This document shows positions 45,041-58,049 of a stretch of 64,000 bases of DNA, one piece after another. The position numbers and the translations under genes were made by a program. Below the pieces are notes generated by a model, which was not told the DNA's origin, did no database searches, and was given only the letters and a program-made list of their open reading frames with translations. How positions within the stretch are numbered: the stretch's first letter is position 1; every line of letters starts with the position of its first letter. The DNA comes from Fasciolopsis buskii (taxonomy: Eukaryota > Platyhelminthes > Trematoda > Plagiorchiida > Fasciolidae), in the NCBI GenBank assembly GCA_008360955.1, contig LUCM01004347.1:56748-120747 (forward strand), written 5' to 3'.

Positions 45041-46721
45041 ACAATTCGTGACGTAATGCGATCCTGTGGTGCATTGAATCAGACTATCGAGCAGTGATTC
45101 GCGGCATCCACCGCACTAGTGCACTAGATGGGGTTTGAATTGATTCGTTTGTCAAACATTCTTACTTGAACCATGGACCGGGAAAACATAATGATCCGAC
45201 GTTAACTGTTATCGTTTCGCTCTGTCCTGCCCCCTCAGAATCGCATGTTGGAGTCCATGAAACTGTTTGATTCGATTTGCAATAACAGTTGGTTTATCGA
45301 GACCAGCATGTTGTTGTTCCTGAACAAACGAGATCTATTCATGGAAAAGATCAAGGAATATCCGCTCACCCTTTGCTTTCCTGAATACACAGGCAAGTGA
45401 CTATATCTAATTGGTTAACCGTGTGAATGCTGCATTTTTTGATGCTCTAAAATCGTTCTTAGCTGTTCATGATAAGACAAAATGCCCTAATAATCTCGAT
45501 GTTTTAGCTAGACAGAGAAGAGGATATTATACCCGGAAATCAATGTCCAATGATAGTTTCTAAAAAACTGAAATTAGTAGCCAATTGTTTTTGGTCCAGC
45601 AAACAACGCAGAAACCTATGATTTCGGCGTACACCAAACACTGATGGGTTTTCGTTTGTGCTATTTTTCCATTCTTGAGCATGTTGCACTGTTTCACAAT
45701 TTGGCGATTGTATATTCCCAAAGCAATATTCACAGAAACGAGCTTAGATTTAACTCGCTTGGAATCACTCACACTGGTCAACGCATATGCTAACGCTTTA
45801 TCGTTCGCGTTCCTATTTTTCCTTACTAACCACGACTAACTCCGTTCTAACTCTGTTCCTCATTCCTCCGAACGCGCATGCTCCGCAAAGGCGCTAACAC
45901 CTACGAAGAGGCTGGCCTGTATATTCAGCTCAAATTCGAAGCACTGAATCGACGGCAGGCGACAAAAGAGATTTACACACATTTCACATGTGCCACAGAC
46001 ACGACCAATATACAATTCGTATTCGAATCAGTTACCGATGTGATCATCCGGAACAATCTTCGATGGTGTGGCCTGCTATGATGAGCCCCGCGTAAAAATT
46101 TCTTTTTTTTGGCCTTTTGTTTAACTTTCGTCAACATTCGGGGTGTGTTTGCGCGCGTATGGTTTCTTTCCTGTCATACCTTCGTTGTTGTTTTTGTTGT
46201 CCACGGTCGGTCGCTCTGTTTTTAACGTTGCTACCGCTATTCCCGCGCATTCTTACCGTCTCACTGGGAGAATAACATCACGCGAATCCTTCTTATGAAA
46301 TTGTTGCAGAGCCAAAGGATTTTTACAACCTATTCCATTTTTCTAAATTTTATTATTGTTTCGTTAACACGGTTGTCTGCATCCGCCATGTTCACATTCC
46401 ATTAGATGATTCAAATTATTAATTTGAACCGGAAACAGTTAGTATCCAATCTGGTCCCGTTGTGTGCTCATCCCATCGCATTTGCGGTCATCAGGTGCCT
46501 AGTACACACAATTCTAACATGGAATTTGGAATGGTTGATCAAATCCGCGCGAGGCAAATGTGCATTTCTTTCGTGCATAAAAATGTGGTAACCTCACTGG
46601 GCAGGTATATTATCCCATCACCGGTGTCACGTGGCTCTTATCTGCCAGTCTCGAATGATCACATGTCAAAGTGTGTATGCTTGCTCGTGAGCACGAAACT
46701 CGCATTCATAACTAAACAGAA

Positions 46722-46795
46722 AACGGTCAGACAGAAAATAGATCATCAGACAGACAGGCGATAGACAAACGGATAAACAGATAAAAAAAAGGCCA
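46722..46795. repeat. Degenerate ACAG/ATAGAC simple repeat
   Basis: Runs such as CAGACAGAAAATAG, CAGACAGACAGGCGATAGAC and GATAAACAGATAAAAAAA. Purine-rich, low complexity. Confidence 0.5.
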
Positions 46796-46892
46796 ACAAA
46801 ACGGACACCAGATTGACACGTCACTCTACGCTGTTGTGCTCCTCAAGATTTCGTGTATACCCCGATTTTCCTTCCCAATTTCTGTTCCCACA

Positions 46893-46950
46893 TGTGCGCG
46901 TGTGTGTATGCACGTGTGTGTATGCACGTGTGTGTGTGTGTGTGTGTTGA
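46893..46950. repeat. Compound (GT)n / GTATGCAC microsatellite
   Basis: GT repeats interrupted by two GTATGCAC units, ending in a pure GTGTGTGTGTGTGTGTGTG run. Confidence 0.9.
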
Positions 46951-47518
46951 AATGTACTCATTATGACTCAAATGGTGGCTGCGGCGATGTCGATGTGTAT
47001 GTTGTTGAACTGAGCAAGCAAATCATGTACGACGATTCACATCATCATTGTTGTTCCGTTCTATTCCACGGTGAAGTTTGCTTCGGTAAGCACAACATGA
47101 ATTCATCACTTGCACTTTCTTTTCCTTATCGTCTTTCTTGCCTTGTGATGTCTTCCCCACCGGCTGGTGTGAACTTCAACATGGTTTTGACATCTGAAAT
47201 GTGCAGAAATTGTCCATTACTATTTCTCTCGGATTATTTGGTATACTAGATCTTTGCTTGTGTGACCTCGTGGTAAGCGGCAACGGAGAAGGTATTAACT
47301 CATCGGCGGCGGGGGGTGGGGTGACATGGATTATTTTGAAGATCTTTAGATCATCTAATGCGTAAAGGGCAATCAAATATTATGCCGACCGAAAATCTTA
47401 CGCATCACAAGTCCAAACCTCCACGCTCCAAACTTGAGTGGAACCGGTAAATTACTGCAAGTTCGCGCGCATCATTTTCACCCATGGGCGAAGTCCATCG
47501 TAGATCAGCGTGGTACGG

Positions 47519-47874
47519 CTAAATATGTGACAAGCGGATAGCCGCTGCTTTCGTTGCAGGCAACATAATTGACTTTGGATGTACAACAACCCAACTGATT
47601 TTCCGTCCGGCACAGAATGCGCCAAAGAAAACGATACCGTTGGCGAATAGCAGTGACGACGCAAAACTTGGATTCTCTCGTTCACCAAATAAAGGTGAGC
47701 CGAACCGGAGCTTGTGCCTCTATTGTACATACGCAGAGAGTAGCAAATTGAAATCAATGGTTCAGTCATACTTACGTGACCTTTTGCAAGCGAATGAATA
47801 CCAAAGTTGACTGAGTCTCTCCCAATCACTTTGATTTTGACATGGCCGAATAAACGGGGTAAATCGTGTTGCAT
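47519..47874 (-). CDS. Candidate two-exon small gene with hydrophobic segment
   Basis: Exon 1 (47874-47776) begins at an ATG, encodes DLPRLFGHVKIKVIG and SVNFGIHSLAKG, and ends at CAC|GTAAGT, a strong donor. The 56-nt intron (47775-47720) ends ATGTACAATAG. Exon 2 (47719-47519) continues in phase with LRFGSPLFGERENPSFASSL, then a hydrophobic run (LLFANGIVFFGAF, later ISWVVV) that could be one membrane segment, and a TAG. In total it has 99 residues. An unspliced alternative frame stays open for 140 codons (47874-47452), so the splice is not forced by the sequence. Product not recognised. Confidence 0.33.
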
Positions 47875-48017
47875 TCATCTAGGCCAAATGCCAATCATTC
47901 AGTGGGTTTTGTATGGAAGAGGGGGTACCGGAGTGCATTAAATGGACTTGGCGTTTCTGAAATTCCAAGGATTGTGAGAACGCAAGAATAGTGTAAGACA
48001 GGCAATCTGAGCTAACC

Positions 48018-48526
48018 TCAGATCACGCGCTTCGTCCAGAGACTGCCTTCGCTATGAAGTGAAAGTTGAATAACAAATATAAGCTGGTCTTGTTGACAGC
48101 TCGCGGTTGCAGGTCGACGGTTTACATTCAAAGAAGCCAAGCCCCCGGGTCGTTCATCTAAGGGAAAATCTCAGAATTAGACTCATACAGGCGGAAACGC
48201 AAATCAGATTACCTTGACGAATTTCGCGCACAATGTTGGATCGGTAGATGTACTGCACCTGCCGACAACACAACGAGCAGCTCAGTTGCCCTGGAGTGGG
48301 GTGGTTGGCTTAAATTTCTACTTCTATTTTTAAGGTTTTGCCTTCTAGGTAGGTCGAAATCACTGTGGTCTGAAAAGGACTGGTGACTGCAGTTTGTGTT
48401 TCATATTCATGAAGGGAGTGGACCGCATCTGTGCTTCTTCGGTCACGACCCGAATTTCGACGTTTCCGGCCGGATTCTCTTGGCAATGTTGAGTCGAAAA
48501 GAGGATTTCGTCTTATATGAGAATTT
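48018..48526 (-). CDS. Candidate cluster of short coding exons, product unrecognised
   Basis: Three pieces can be chained. The first (48526 downward) follows a textbook acceptor (TACTAAC branch site, then GTTTCCTCAG). It reads GRKRRNSGRDRRSTDAVHSL and HEYETQTAVTSPFQTT, and is open to a TAA at 48310-48312. The second is a 46-nt exon (48258-48213) after TTGTCGGCAG, reading VQYIYRSNIVREIRQ, with donor CAAG|GTAATC. The third (48157-48018), after a 55-nt intron ending GATTTTCCCTTAG, resumes in phase with DERPGGLASLNVNRRPATA and IFVIQLSLHSEG to a TGA. The first join needs a weak donor (ACA|GTGATT). The basic, Arg/Ser-rich first exon looks like a cytoplasmic or nuclear linker. It may form one gene with the candidate at 47519-47874. 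Confidence 0.35.
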
Positions 48527-48880
48527 CTGAGGAAACGTTAGTAAAAAGGCCCGTACAATAAATGATTTACAAAAGTAACTTCTGTCGGTAGATTTTGAGC
48601 ATTCGGTAATTTCTTTACTATGCAATATTACTTGGCTTTTATCTACTGTTTTTTGGTTTGTTTGATGCTTAAAAACTGTTTAAGGGGAGGGGGTTGTAAT
48701 TAAGCATACTGATGGGTTTCCGTGAGTAATCTTCCTTAAAGCAGGTTTACAATCCGGTGGTTCAAGGCAGACTGTCTCAGTCAATGGATTCTTTGATGGT
48801 TATGTACTGGTTTGCTTGCTAGTTACCCACTTGTGTCTGTATGCACATAAAGAACGAGCTTGTTCATGCTCTGGTTTTAG

Positions 48881-49201
48881 GTGCACGAATGTGTATACTT
48901 CCTTATTTACCGTAGTAAAGTTGACTTGATCTCCGTTTCTAATGTTGGTGCAATGACTGATAGACCATGTAACGTTGCGTTGCCTTGGTTTGGACGTTTG
49001 CTGATCGGCGACATCAGTGCCGTCCACAAACTGAGGACCTTTGCTTTATCATTTCGGCTGGAGTATGCTGGGATAGTTGGTGGGTTTCAAAACATCCGCT
49101 TACAGGTTTTCGACGAAGGTCAGAAAACCACAATGAAGATTTACGACTTGTTCGGAGTCAGTGAAACGCCCCTTAGCTATAGAGTAGAGTGCGACTACTG
49201 A
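48881..49201 (+). CDS. Open frame of 106 codons, possible exon
   Basis: It reads LPWFGRLLIGDISAVHKLRT, LEYAGIVGGFQNIRLQVFDE and TTMKIYDLFGVSETPLSYR to a TGA. The opposite strand has protein-like frames too (49027-48800 and a piece ending CTACG|GTAAAT), so the coding strand cannot be decided. Unrecognised. Confidence 0.2.
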   Translation: MHECVYFLIYRSKVDLISVSNVGAMTDRPCNVALPWFGRLLIGDISAVHKLRTFALSFRLEYAGIVGGFQNIRLQVFDEGQKTTMKIYDLFGVSETPLSYRVECDY

Positions 49202-49616
49202 GTTCTGTTTAAAGTTCAAAGATTTTGAATGATACGACACAGTGTATCGTTTTTCTGGGACATTTCGAAACACTTTCAGTTCGACAAATTAATTTCTTAC
49301 AATTTTGCTGAAATGAAAATGTGTAAATTTTTATCACTCATTTAGACAAAAGTGATAACCCCTAAGCCATGACACAATTTTGTAGCATCGAGACACAAGC
49401 TTTACCCATCCAGTTGCAATCTATTCAGCTCAAAGAGTATCAAATTATCTTGGATCAATGAGTTATTTCTTTACGAGGACTGATGTAATCATGCTTGGAT
49501 TAAACGTGATGAATCCGTAGAAATACTGCCAATCAGTAACTCAAAAATTGATCGGAGAAGATATAAACCAAGCACTGTATCTTTGAAACACGTAACACGT
49601 CCAGTAATTTCAATGA

Positions 49617-49790
49617 AAATAATAGTAGTATCTTTAGTTGTGTTTATAGAATTAGCAGTAATAATGCTGATAGTTGTAATAGTAGTAGTAGAGGCAGTAA
49701 TGGTAATAATATTAGCACTACGGCTAATAATAGAATTATTGATACCAGATGCAGTAACACTATTTCTGGTAGCATTTCGGTTAGTATTTT
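49617..49790. repeat. Degenerate AGT/ATA trinucleotide tract
   Basis: Runs such as AATAGTAGTAGTAGAGGCAG and GTAATAATATTAGCACTACG form a decayed trinucleotide array. On the minus strand it has the same ACT-type composition as the tract at 37.6 kb. Overlapping long frames here are artefacts. Confidence 0.75.
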
Positions 49791-50109
49791 CTGTATTCTT
49801 AGTGCAATAATTATTTTTGCGAAGGCCAAACCACATATATTAAAATGATTCAAAAGCATTTTCACGTTAGTTCGTTTTATGCTAATAGGGGGTGAATATA
49901 CATTTTTAGTTTCACCGGCATCAGCTGTAGGGACAGGTATCAGACTCACGAAAAACTTGTACGTGCCATCCATGCCATTTCAACACTAAACTCAGGAAAC
50001 GTAACTTTGGTTTGAGAAGCTTTAAAGTAAAAATAAGAAACCACAAGTTTAATTCGACGGTTGCGGTAAACTTAACTCGTCCTCGGTGCACCCCAGTGGT
50101 CACCTGATC

Positions 50110-52930
50110 GTATTAGTCATCAGCCCATGATTGGTCACCAGTCTTCTCACACTTCTTGTGCATAAAACCGGGACAAACCATCTCTGTCTACTGGCGCGAA
50201 TGATGTTAGATTAAGGTTTGTGCTCAGTTCTTATTATAAAGTGTCAAAAGACATAAGAACAACCACAGACTGGTAACTGATGTACTAAATTGACCACTGA
50301 GATGCACCAAAGGCGAGCGAGATATAAAGTTGCTCTTTGTCCTCAAATTTTACTTAAATTTCTGTATTTCAATGCTGCCTTTTCTGAATTCATTCCTGAA
50401 ATTGCACTGCGTGTCACTCCCAAAAAAATACTGATCGGGGCCAAGGGAATGTGAATTGAGGCTAAAGAGATAAGGATGGATGAGTAGAATGAACTGTTGA
50501 CTGCAGTTAGGTGATTGTCGGTTGAGACCTAGAGCGAATAAATCAACCGTAAGAGGAGAAGGGACATGGTTAATGTACTAAAGACCAAAGCTCAATAACT
50601 TCGAATGGGCGTTGATCAATTCCGGAAAGTGACTAAAGGATTGCGAACCAACACAGACTGCTAGAGGTGGTTATAAGCTTGCTCATTTCGGCCAAATCTG
50701 TATGATGGGCCATGCGGCTAAAAGACCGCAGTCAACAATTATTGACTTCGAAAAAATGTCATCTAGGTTAATCCATTTGCTTTTCCCCGCCTCGATTAGT
50801 GACGCATGAGCTCGTGTATTGACCAGTAGGAAAACAGCAATTTGGACTTCATTTTGATGTCGTTTTCAATTCGTCAACCTACCCGGATTTTGCGGCTTTA
50901 CTATCAGGCGGCGCAAGTTCGCTGAAGCTCAACTGACACGACCGCAGATCCTAGCTGCGTTTTACAGTTATTAAGATTTAACTACAGTTTGGATCAGTCC
51001 ATTAGGCACGAATCTGGATCTAGCCTGTCAGTCCCTGGTCTCATTAAAATGACTCACTCTTGAGTACTGCATTCGGAAGGTCATAACCAATGGTTCTCTT
51101 TCAATTACAATTGTGGGAAATAAACTTCGAAATGATATATTGTTGTCTGCAAGTTTGACTTGACAGATTTCTAGTATATTTTAAAAGTGCTCAAACTGGA
51201 CGCACGGAATATACGGCTTGGGCAGAATTGTTCACACTTTATTCATACTTTAATGACAAATCTCCAGATTTGAAAGGTCCCACAGAACACATTGAGAACA
51301 ACACAAAATAGCGAACAATCTGGAAAACGAACTTGAAACTTAGATGACTTTGTGTCACGTGAACATCAATAAACTTGTTAGAAAAAATTCTGAATGACTT
51401 CATACATAGTGAACGTACTAAAACGTATAGTATTTTGCTCTTCTCAACTTGACTGCGCACCAATGTTTTCAAACCAGTGCGGATAAACACGTGTAATAAA
51501 CTCGGGAACTTTCTATTCACCTGCAAACGCCACGGATGCATGAGGGATGAAAGATTCAAGTCTATAACACCCTTTGTGGGATTTTGTCTGAAGTTTTGCT
51601 ATTTCAGAGCGGAGTACTAAAACTATTTGTTCGGTTAAAGGTATTTCGGAAGTTTCTAAACCCATAGAATGATGTTTGTTGTCGAAGAACGTTGCTCGTT
51701 ATGTCTGGTTGTTTTTTCCAAACGCCGTCCATGGACGATGCATTCTCATGTTAGGGACTCATATCGGAAGAGAGGACATGAACCGGCGATTGGTGTATTG
51801 TCAATACAGCTTCACGAAAATGCCGATCTGCGACCCTAAAATAGATGGATGAGTTCCGTCCACCGATTGCGTGTGATGCAGATTTTGTCCTCTTCGATCA
51901 CTTCACGAGGTACTCAATGGTCAGAAGGTCAGCAATAATGCTTGACATACTGTGCGTCTGTGCGTGTGTGTGTATACAGTGAACAAAATACCTGTTCGGG
52001 CGGGCTGGCTGTTACCTCACATCGAATCTTCTAAGTCGCTTAGTAAGAGTTTGATTCATTATGGTGTGAGTGAAAACATGGAAACATACACCTACATAGG
52101 TCATCGGGCAATCAGCATGGAGATGTTTGAATGTAAGCTTCTTCTGTCTTAGCCCTCTTATGCTCGGTAACGTGGTCGCTTGATGACATTCCTTAGAGCA
52201 ATTCTTTCCTTATTTCATCGGCAAAGGAGTGGAAAATGATTTCAACTAGCTCCTACTGAAAGGCAAACAACAAGCAAATTATTTTACATTTTGTTTCGAT
52301 GAACAACCTTAGTCTGTTTTGCAAATCGTGGCCTTTTTGGACATGGTATTTACTGAATCGTCCTATCTTTTATTAAAGTCGCTTCAACAGGACTTTGGAA
52401 AAATCTTATGGATTATGTCAGTAGTCAAGCTGGGCGAGAAAGCGGCTTGAGAGAGTCAGTTGATAAGAAACTGGCCTCGTAGCCGACGGACGAAGAGCCC
52501 AGTAGTTGTAGACCGAGAAAGACTAATGTCAACATTTTATACGTGGTCGATAGACAAAAACTTGTTTGGCCTAACTAAGTGGTTCTAATTAGATTTACTA
52601 AAAGTTTAAAGTTGCCTGCTGGAGATCGAATTGTTAAATGATTTATGTGACGATTTCAGGAGAGTAGTCTCCGTTACCGTAGCGCCTTGTGACGGACACA
52701 GTGATGCGCAAGACTGGATGGACACTTTGAGGTTATATGTGTCTGCTAGTTAGGAACATAAACGGCAAGGTGGGACAGGCAATCTGACTGAAATTGTTCA
52801 CCCTGTCCGATACCATTGTTGAGCTCACTTTCGAAAACTGTGAAAGACGAAGCGAGTATTCGATCACAGGTGTGGACTACTGCAACAGCGCAGATTCGTG
52901 ATGAAAAAAACAGCTACTGATGAATAATCT
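50110..52930. other. No supported gene
   Basis: A long stretch with one 106-codon minus frame (51239-51559) of ordinary, chance-like composition and nothing else recognised. Confidence 0.5.
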
Positions 52931-52938
52931 TGACCCTG

Positions 52939-53025
52939 AGCACCGGTGCTCAACTGGATAAAGGGTCTGCCATTTCTGAGTCCACGATCTGGCAGCGGAG
53001 GGTGCGAGTCCCGTTAGCAGCTGAC
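52939..53025 (+). repeat. tRNA-like sequence, probable SINE head
   Basis: The sequence has an A-box-like GTGCTCAACTGGATAAAG and a B-box-like GGGTGCGAGTCCCGTTAG, with an intervening CCATTTCTGAGTCCACGATC. The B box departs from the consensus GGTTCGAATCC and the ends do not form an acceptor stem, so I read this as a decayed SINE head or tRNA pseudogene, not a working tRNA. No second copy was seen in the window. Confidence 0.3.
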
Positions 53026-53123
53026 AGCAACTCAATATGGTCATGGTAGTTGCCACATTCCACCCACTGAACTGTTGCATGCTTCGATAAAACTCGATGT
53101 TCCATGGTGAGGGTTACTGGTGT

Positions 53124-56100
53124 TCAAAGCGCAATGTTCTCAGGGTTGGGTCCAGTTCGGGGTGAGCCCTGGAGTTGAGAAACTTGCGCTAACTCGCTCC
53201 TAATAATACTGAAAGGTAAAATCATGAGGTCAGAATTCAGAAGAACCACGGAGTTGCAAACTCGTTCCGAAGGCGGGAGAAAAACTAACTGAGGCTTTAA
53301 GGCATATCCCATGGAAGCTCCAACCATCGCTTTGGGGAACTTATTAGACTGCAGTCCGGTAGCCCACTCAGTGCTTAACGTTTTCAGGCACTTCCTCTGA
53401 TTCACCTTCCATGCACCAAAGGACTCGAAAAGAATAGACGAGCTCCTCCAACTACGTCCACGCATCACGCTTGCAGTAAAAGTATGTGGTTATGTTGTCT
53501 AATGTAATCTTGTGAGCCACAACGAGCAATCTAAATAGTAACCTTTTTTACTCACTTGACCGATTAACTCGGGTACAAGTCTCCTAAAAAATGGCAATGT
53601 GTGAACGAATTGCTCGCGTTTCTAGGTAGGGATGAACAACCAGCTAAGAGACTATTTATACGGATCTTGATCATATGCTGCTGATATATTCTGCTTGATA
53701 AATATTCCCGTCAGTCAATCCAATGTTTCTTTTCGAGCTACGGAGTCCTAACCGTTTTCAGTGATTTCACGTACCATGGCTGTCTGCATACTAGGTTGGT
53801 GATATTACGGGCGTTTGATAACGTAATCCGCAAGCGTTTAGCTTAAACTAGACATGCACACATTTATATGTTGATGCGATGATTAAGGGAGGACAGAGGC
53901 ACATGCGATTGGGCTTTAATGCTTCTCGTTTTTAATACTAATCGTTCCAGCTATTGTCTCAGATACCGCTGGCTAAAAATAAGGCTATGCGCAGAAGAAA
54001 ATACGGCATACTGATAATCTAATGATATACCATGAACTATCAATGAGTATGTCGCCACAAAAGCAACACATTTGGATCGCACAAGATGGACTTCTTGAAC
54101 ACAATCCCGGTAGCCAAACGACCATCGCTTCTTAATATACAATGATTCAAATGCTCTGTACCATCTATTTGGGCTGTTTCAATCTTACCGAACCCAGTTA
54201 TAATTCCATGGGGTGTAGCATGCACCGGGACAGTAATTTTTGAAAGGTTGGACAGTATGAAACGTGAAATTTTGCATGAATATCAGCCAATAACAACATC
54301 CACACAAAGAAATAACTATGGCGATATGCAGGATATATATTAGAGTGGGATTTGTTAAAATATAATCGGCTCAAAAGCACTGGTCGTTGTCAGTCCCACC
54401 CGCGTTAGGAGAGGCCATTCCCAAGTCCTGGCGGAACCTATAGCGTTTGCTTTTCTGAAATCCAATTGGACTCCTTGAGTGGGTGCATCCGAGAACCTAC
54501 CAAGTGGTACAGTCCTCATCTGAGCTGTGTCACATATTCAACTAACAGGGATTTCGATCAAAGGGAAACCATTTTCCCTTGTATTCCCTGTCCGGATGCA
54601 GCCGGGATTTCTGTTTGGCGTAGACAAGCGTGTGAAAAGAACCACAGAAGCCGGTCAACTGAACAGATGATGCATTGTTTCCTCTATTCAGGAGTGATAA
54701 TCGAAATAGTTTGAGGATACGCATCCTCGAACTCGATGGAAGAGATAGGCTAACTGAAATCTTGCAGTCCGAAAAAGCTCAGTACCTTTCTGCATACGCG
54801 TCTTGATGTAGGATTTGAGAAAAAAAACTTTCTTCGAAAGGATCAGTAATGGTTAATTTGATCCAGAAATTCCATCTCATTACAACCCCTTACTGCCAAA
54901 TCCAGCGGTTAACGCATTTTTCTAGAATTTCGACGCTGCTGAAAAGTGTCACCATGTCGTATGGAATTCCCTTGTTCATCATAGCACAAAAGCTTCCGTC
55001 TGATATTCTTGAAAACGGAATGTAAACGTTTTATCCAGAGGTGGTAGTCAGGTCTAAAGATACCTTACAATCCAAATACAGCAAACTGTGATGTCATTTG
55101 TGTATAAACTTTTTCTCAGTTAACAGGAGGAAGTATTCGTGTTAACCGTGTTTAACCTTCACATGTCCATAGAGTTTTAAATACATGTGTAAACACATCA
55201 ATTAAAGTCTGGGATTTACAGCTCAAGTGCAAAGTATTTCGAATTTCCCGCTCAATTCAAATCGTGACTCGGATTTTTGATATCCATAAAGGAAATGGTT
55301 GTTTCATCAGCAATTTGTCCTATTCTAGGTACACACATAACATGAAATGAATTTTATGTTTGCAACATTCGTCCAGGCAACGGCAAAAGTGTACGTTTAT
55401 GTGGAGGTCGGAACTAGTGAACGCAAAATAGTGTGAACCTGGTAGAAATACAGTTGGCATTCGAACGAAATAAGTCCTTTAGTCACGTATTTGCACTGGT
55501 GCGTGTTTGCTCTAACGAACAGACTGGAAAAATGGAGTCTAAGTACAACTATAACCGATCTGAATTGGACAAAAGGTAGACTCGAGATAAGTCCTTGGTA
55601 AACAAATACCGGGCCGTCGGTCACCCAGGCACCAAACCAACTCACATGTTTCACTGCAAAGACTAAGAAGACTTGTTATATGCAACATGATCATTAAAAT
55701 TGTGAGGAAAACTTTTCGAAGTGTGGAAAGGCTTAGCATCCCCTGTAAAGAAAAATCACATGCTTGGTACACAATTCAGACGTTTGGAAAAGTGATAAGC
55801 TACTAGGTAAACTGAGCAGACGTCTCGCCAACTCGATGCCCAGTGTAACATCCAGTAATATGATAAGAAGTAATTAGGCAGAACATGTGAATGAGACAAG
55901 TTGGGGACAGAACTTGTTACAAGTTGTCCCGGGGTTTGTTCCTACGCGTACCGGTTCCAACTATTTACGGGATGCAATGACCGATGGCTACAGTTTTACC
56001 GAAAACGGTTAATTAGTTTAAATTTTAATTTACCATGATTTGGCCATCGGTACGGACGTGAATATTGGCTTAATAATATTGTATTGTATTGCATTGTATT

Positions 56101-57480
56101 GTATTGTATAGACTTTTGCGTACAAAAAATAATGTCGCATTTCAGTCAACCAAAGTGAGGGTAAAATATAAAATTAGGAAAACATTTACAGTCATTACTT
56201 TGTGAAAATGTTGAAAACAAAAATCGTCGAGGAATAATCAGAGCACATTATGATGGGTTGCTTAGGCATTCGGCTAAAATACGGTCACGGTTTGTCAAAA
56301 TGCGTGCTAAATATGGGACAGTAGGGTACCTATAGATAATGATCCTATAGGATATCGATCGAAAAGTGTATCGTGTTGAAATATGAGAGTGGTATCCCGA
56401 AAGATCGTCGTGCAGAGGATGCGTCTGACAGCTGTTCAAAACGAATGCTTTGCCTTGTTAAAAAGTGGCTGCCGACGAAAATGGCCGGAAATCTGGTGAA
56501 ATCTCATTACACGCATGTTTGGTTTTACGAAAAGACAGTCCTTTGTGTTGTTGTAACGTTTATTCAAGGATTCGTGACTGATATCTCAACTGAGTCAGAA
56601 TAAAATTCCAGATAACTTATTCTTTGTGTTGATTAATGACTCAGTTTTGTCTGTTGACTCGAGAGTACTGTTTCGAGAATCGTACAAAGCTGGGGTAATA
56701 CAATATGGCATGAAATCCGACAATACGATTGTATCCGTTTTTGGTTACCAGGTGACTCAAACTGACAATATCATTGCAAGTACTACAGTGATAAAATCAA
56801 GAAACGTACTACTGGGAACTGTAGCGAAATTGCACACTTGTGTCTGGAGGTCACTAGGACTAATTTGCCCCGGGATTCTACTTTGTCGCGTTTGAACGGG
56901 AACGCGAACTTCTGATGAGCAACGGTAATGGCTCTAGCCTAATCCAGTGACTATTTCGCAGCCAAGTAAGAAGCTTCGTGATAGATTGGAACATATATCC
57001 CATCTAACTCCGCGCTGTTTGATGAACGTAAATGACTGCACACTACGTGCTGCTTTCAACAATGATTGCGGAGAATATAATCTCATTTGTGTTGACTTTT
57101 GGCACCTTCTCCTGATGCTGATGGGAACTTTGGGTCTGCATTCGTTCAGTTCCGCGCCAAAGCTTATACGGAAATAGAGCAAACCGTTGTTTAGTGAAAG
57201 TGTCAAGTTTAGGGAACATATACAGGTGCATCATTTTATCGGAAAACTGACTGAAGAATACCTGAAACGTTAGGGTTTTGTTTACAACTAGTTGAAATGT
57301 TTCCCTTTTATCGGACTGTTTTGGAAGCTGAGCAGTTGGAAGAATTGATATTTTGTCGTAATCGAAACATCCGCTGGTAACAAACCGATCTTATCTGCAG
57401 CTGTCGTGCAGGTGAAACTTGGTTTTTATGTATCCCACTACTTTTCACATCATATTTTCATTGTCAGTATCTACGGTATT
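53124..57480. other. No supported gene
   Basis: Includes a 114-codon minus frame (53468-53124, with WATGLQSNKFPKAMVGASMG) beside the tRNA-like sequence at 52.9 kb, possibly part of the same repeat. Otherwise short frames and the GTATT repeat. Confidence 0.45.
56077..56109. repeat. (GTATT)n pentanucleotide repeat
   Basis: About six units of GTATT, one of them changed to GCATT. Confidence 0.85.
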
Positions 57481-57487
57481 ATTTGTG

Positions 57488-57590
57488 GTAGCGGAAAAAG
57501 CTGTGATGTTAGTAGCAGCAGAAGTACTAGCAATAACAATAGAATCACCATTGTTACTGGCGGTGGTACGAGTAGTAGTGTTGATCAATC
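57488..57590. repeat. Short degenerate AGT/GTA trinucleotide tract
   Basis: Contains GTTAGTAGCAGCAGAAGTAC and GGTACGAGTAGTAGTGTTG, a third, shorter relative of the tracts at 37.6 and 49.6 kb. Confidence 0.6.
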
Positions 57591-57974
57591 AGAAAAATCA
57601 GTTCACTGCGGTTTTTGTCACTGTTGTGATGTAGTGTGTTACCTAATCATGTACTACTGATTTTGAAAACCATAGTTTAGTCTCCGGATTCCATTAACTG
57701 AACATATTCGACGCATAACCTACAAGTTATTCATCCATTGAATTGTGCCTTTGTAGTCCCAATGTTTTCTCTGTTATACACTTTTTAAACTTATTAACTT
57801 TCAGTTGTACTTTCAGTGTCTCGAGGTCTCCTTTTCTCTTCGGACTAGGCAGTTATGTAAGGTGACAAGTAAAATCAGATCACGTTTATTTTGTAAGAAA
57901 CTGCACTGAACGGAACTGTTCAATTCAGACTGCTTGACTGATACATTGGACAAATGCAGAATTAATTGACCAAT

Positions 57975-58045
57975 GAAATTTCTTCGATCTCGGCGGGATT
58001 CGAACCCAAACATCTAGACAACTCACATATTGTACGATTCGTAAT
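57975..58045 (-). repeat. Isolated tRNA-like B box (minus strand)
   Basis: The minus strand reads GGGTTCGAATCCCGCCGAG at 57989-58007, a near-perfect pol III B box / T-arm. Upstream on that strand is GAGTTGTCTAGATG, a weak D-arm match, and there is no acceptor stem. It is probably the residue of a SINE. It was not matched convincingly to family A or B. Confidence 0.3.
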
Positions 58046-58049
58046 GTGT

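Noticed and set aside
47304..47328. G-quadruplex at the CGGCGG / GGGGGG / GGGG stretch
   Set aside because: Only two separate runs of three or more G, so it does not meet the four-run rule.
49489..49973. Overlapping 115- and 109-codon minus frames and a 75-codon plus frame
   Set aside because: They are explained by the AGT/ATA tract at 49617-49790.
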